From NCBI GenBank assembly GCA_020060235.1, contig JAGVAO010000230.1, forward strand, positions 1 to 62,325: a stretch of DNA of 62,325 nucleotides. The letters run 5' to 3'. The translations under genes were made by a program, and so were the position numbers. This document shows positions 62,286 through 62,325 of the stretch, in pieces. The stretch comes from Anaerolineales bacterium (GTDB taxonomy: Bacteria; Chloroflexota; Anaerolineae; Anaerolineales; Villigracilaceae). The number at the start of each line of letters is the position of its first letter. The stretch's first letter is position 1. The notes beneath the pieces are model-generated. The model did no database searches. It was not told the DNA's origin and worked only from the letters and a program-made list of their open reading frames with translations.

Positions 62286-62325
62286 ACGCCACGCCGCAGC
62301 CATTTCTGCTATCGGAAAGGCCAGG
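62266..62325 (+). CDS. Possible start of another gene (cut by window edge)
   Basis: ATG at 62266 opens a frame of 20 codons, beginning MLALWPERHAAAISAIGKAR, that runs off the window. It overlaps the dgkA end by 20 bases. A TACTAT box lies 6 bases before the ATG, similar to other leaderless starts here. Too short to identify. Confidence 0.3.
   Translation, partial: MLALWPERHAAAISAIGKAR

Overview
The window is dense bacterial DNA of moderately high GC, packed with genes in short same-strand runs. The protein repertoire points to a member of the Chloroflexota, most likely class Anaerolineae. The signs are many lipoproteins with Thr/Pro- or Pro/Glu-rich linkers, a DUF3048 protein, LysM and LytR-CpsA-Psr envelope proteins, MtaB, zinc-ribbon membrane proteins and dispersed short palindromic repeats. 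Several genes also have a -10 box 6-9 bases before the start codon and no usable ribosome binding site. The taxonomic call is inference; no rRNA is present.

Layout. (1) 1-141: start of a YyaL/DUF255 protein; 209-637: a DUF1761 membrane protein. (2) 823-8123, minus strand: a signalling block with a hybrid histidine kinase, an HPt protein, a receiver/class III nucleotide cyclase fusion, an OmpR-type regulator, a histidine kinase and a beta-propeller protein. (3) 8352-15376: a CBS protein, then a MacB-like export operon (two different ABC ATPases, a two-domain FtsX/MacB permease, an HlyD-type lipoprotein) under a divergent TetR regulator with visible operators. One ATPase carries a fused cyclic-nucleotide-binding domain and a degenerate signature motif. 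(4) 15418-20152: tRNA-Val(CAC), a LysM/M23 peptidase, an SRAP-MFS operon and a DUF3048 lipoprotein-like protein. (5) 20213-23781: three overlapping or adjacent complex-I-like membrane subunits without the rest of complex I. (6) 23844-30670: a coiled-coil protein, SelB, zinc-ribbon and small membrane proteins, a monooxygenase-like protein, a DUF1295 protein and a lipoprotein. (7) 30837-39487: DnaK, a C39-like peptidase with TPRs, an SbcD-like nuclease, a LmbE-type deacetylase, GreA, LysS and, convergently, L-lactate dehydrogenase with a Rex-like operator. (8) 39669-49638: zinc-ribbon proteins with modules like the C-terminal domain of ribosomal protein bL12, a ferredoxin-like protein, an envelope operon (GAF kinase lacking its phospho-acceptor His, LysM protein, LCP protein), a TPR protein and a lipoprotein. 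(9) 49677-54941: MtaB, FolD and an acyl-CoA synthetase/GNAT fusion. (10) 55165-59353: an AT-richer stretch with a GNAT enzyme, two lipoproteins, a DUF2703/SigZ pair, a gene remnant and a 27-bp direct repeat bracketing one lipoprotein gene; it looks acquired or rearranged. (11) 59400-62325: GuaB, an EamA transporter, a DgkA-type kinase and the start of another possible gene.

The most interesting working model (inference) is a second-messenger circuit. The hybrid kinase, HPt and receiver-cyclase form a phosphorelay whose output is a cyclic nucleotide or related product. The export operon a few kilobases away contains an ABC ATPase with a cNMP-binding domain. The residues that normally choose the purine in the cyclase, and the phosphate-binding Arg of the cNMP domain, are both replaced, so the ligand may not be ordinary cAMP. 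No CRISPR array, insertion-sequence transposase, prophage or rRNA was found. No stretch longer than about 300 bases lacks a gene.
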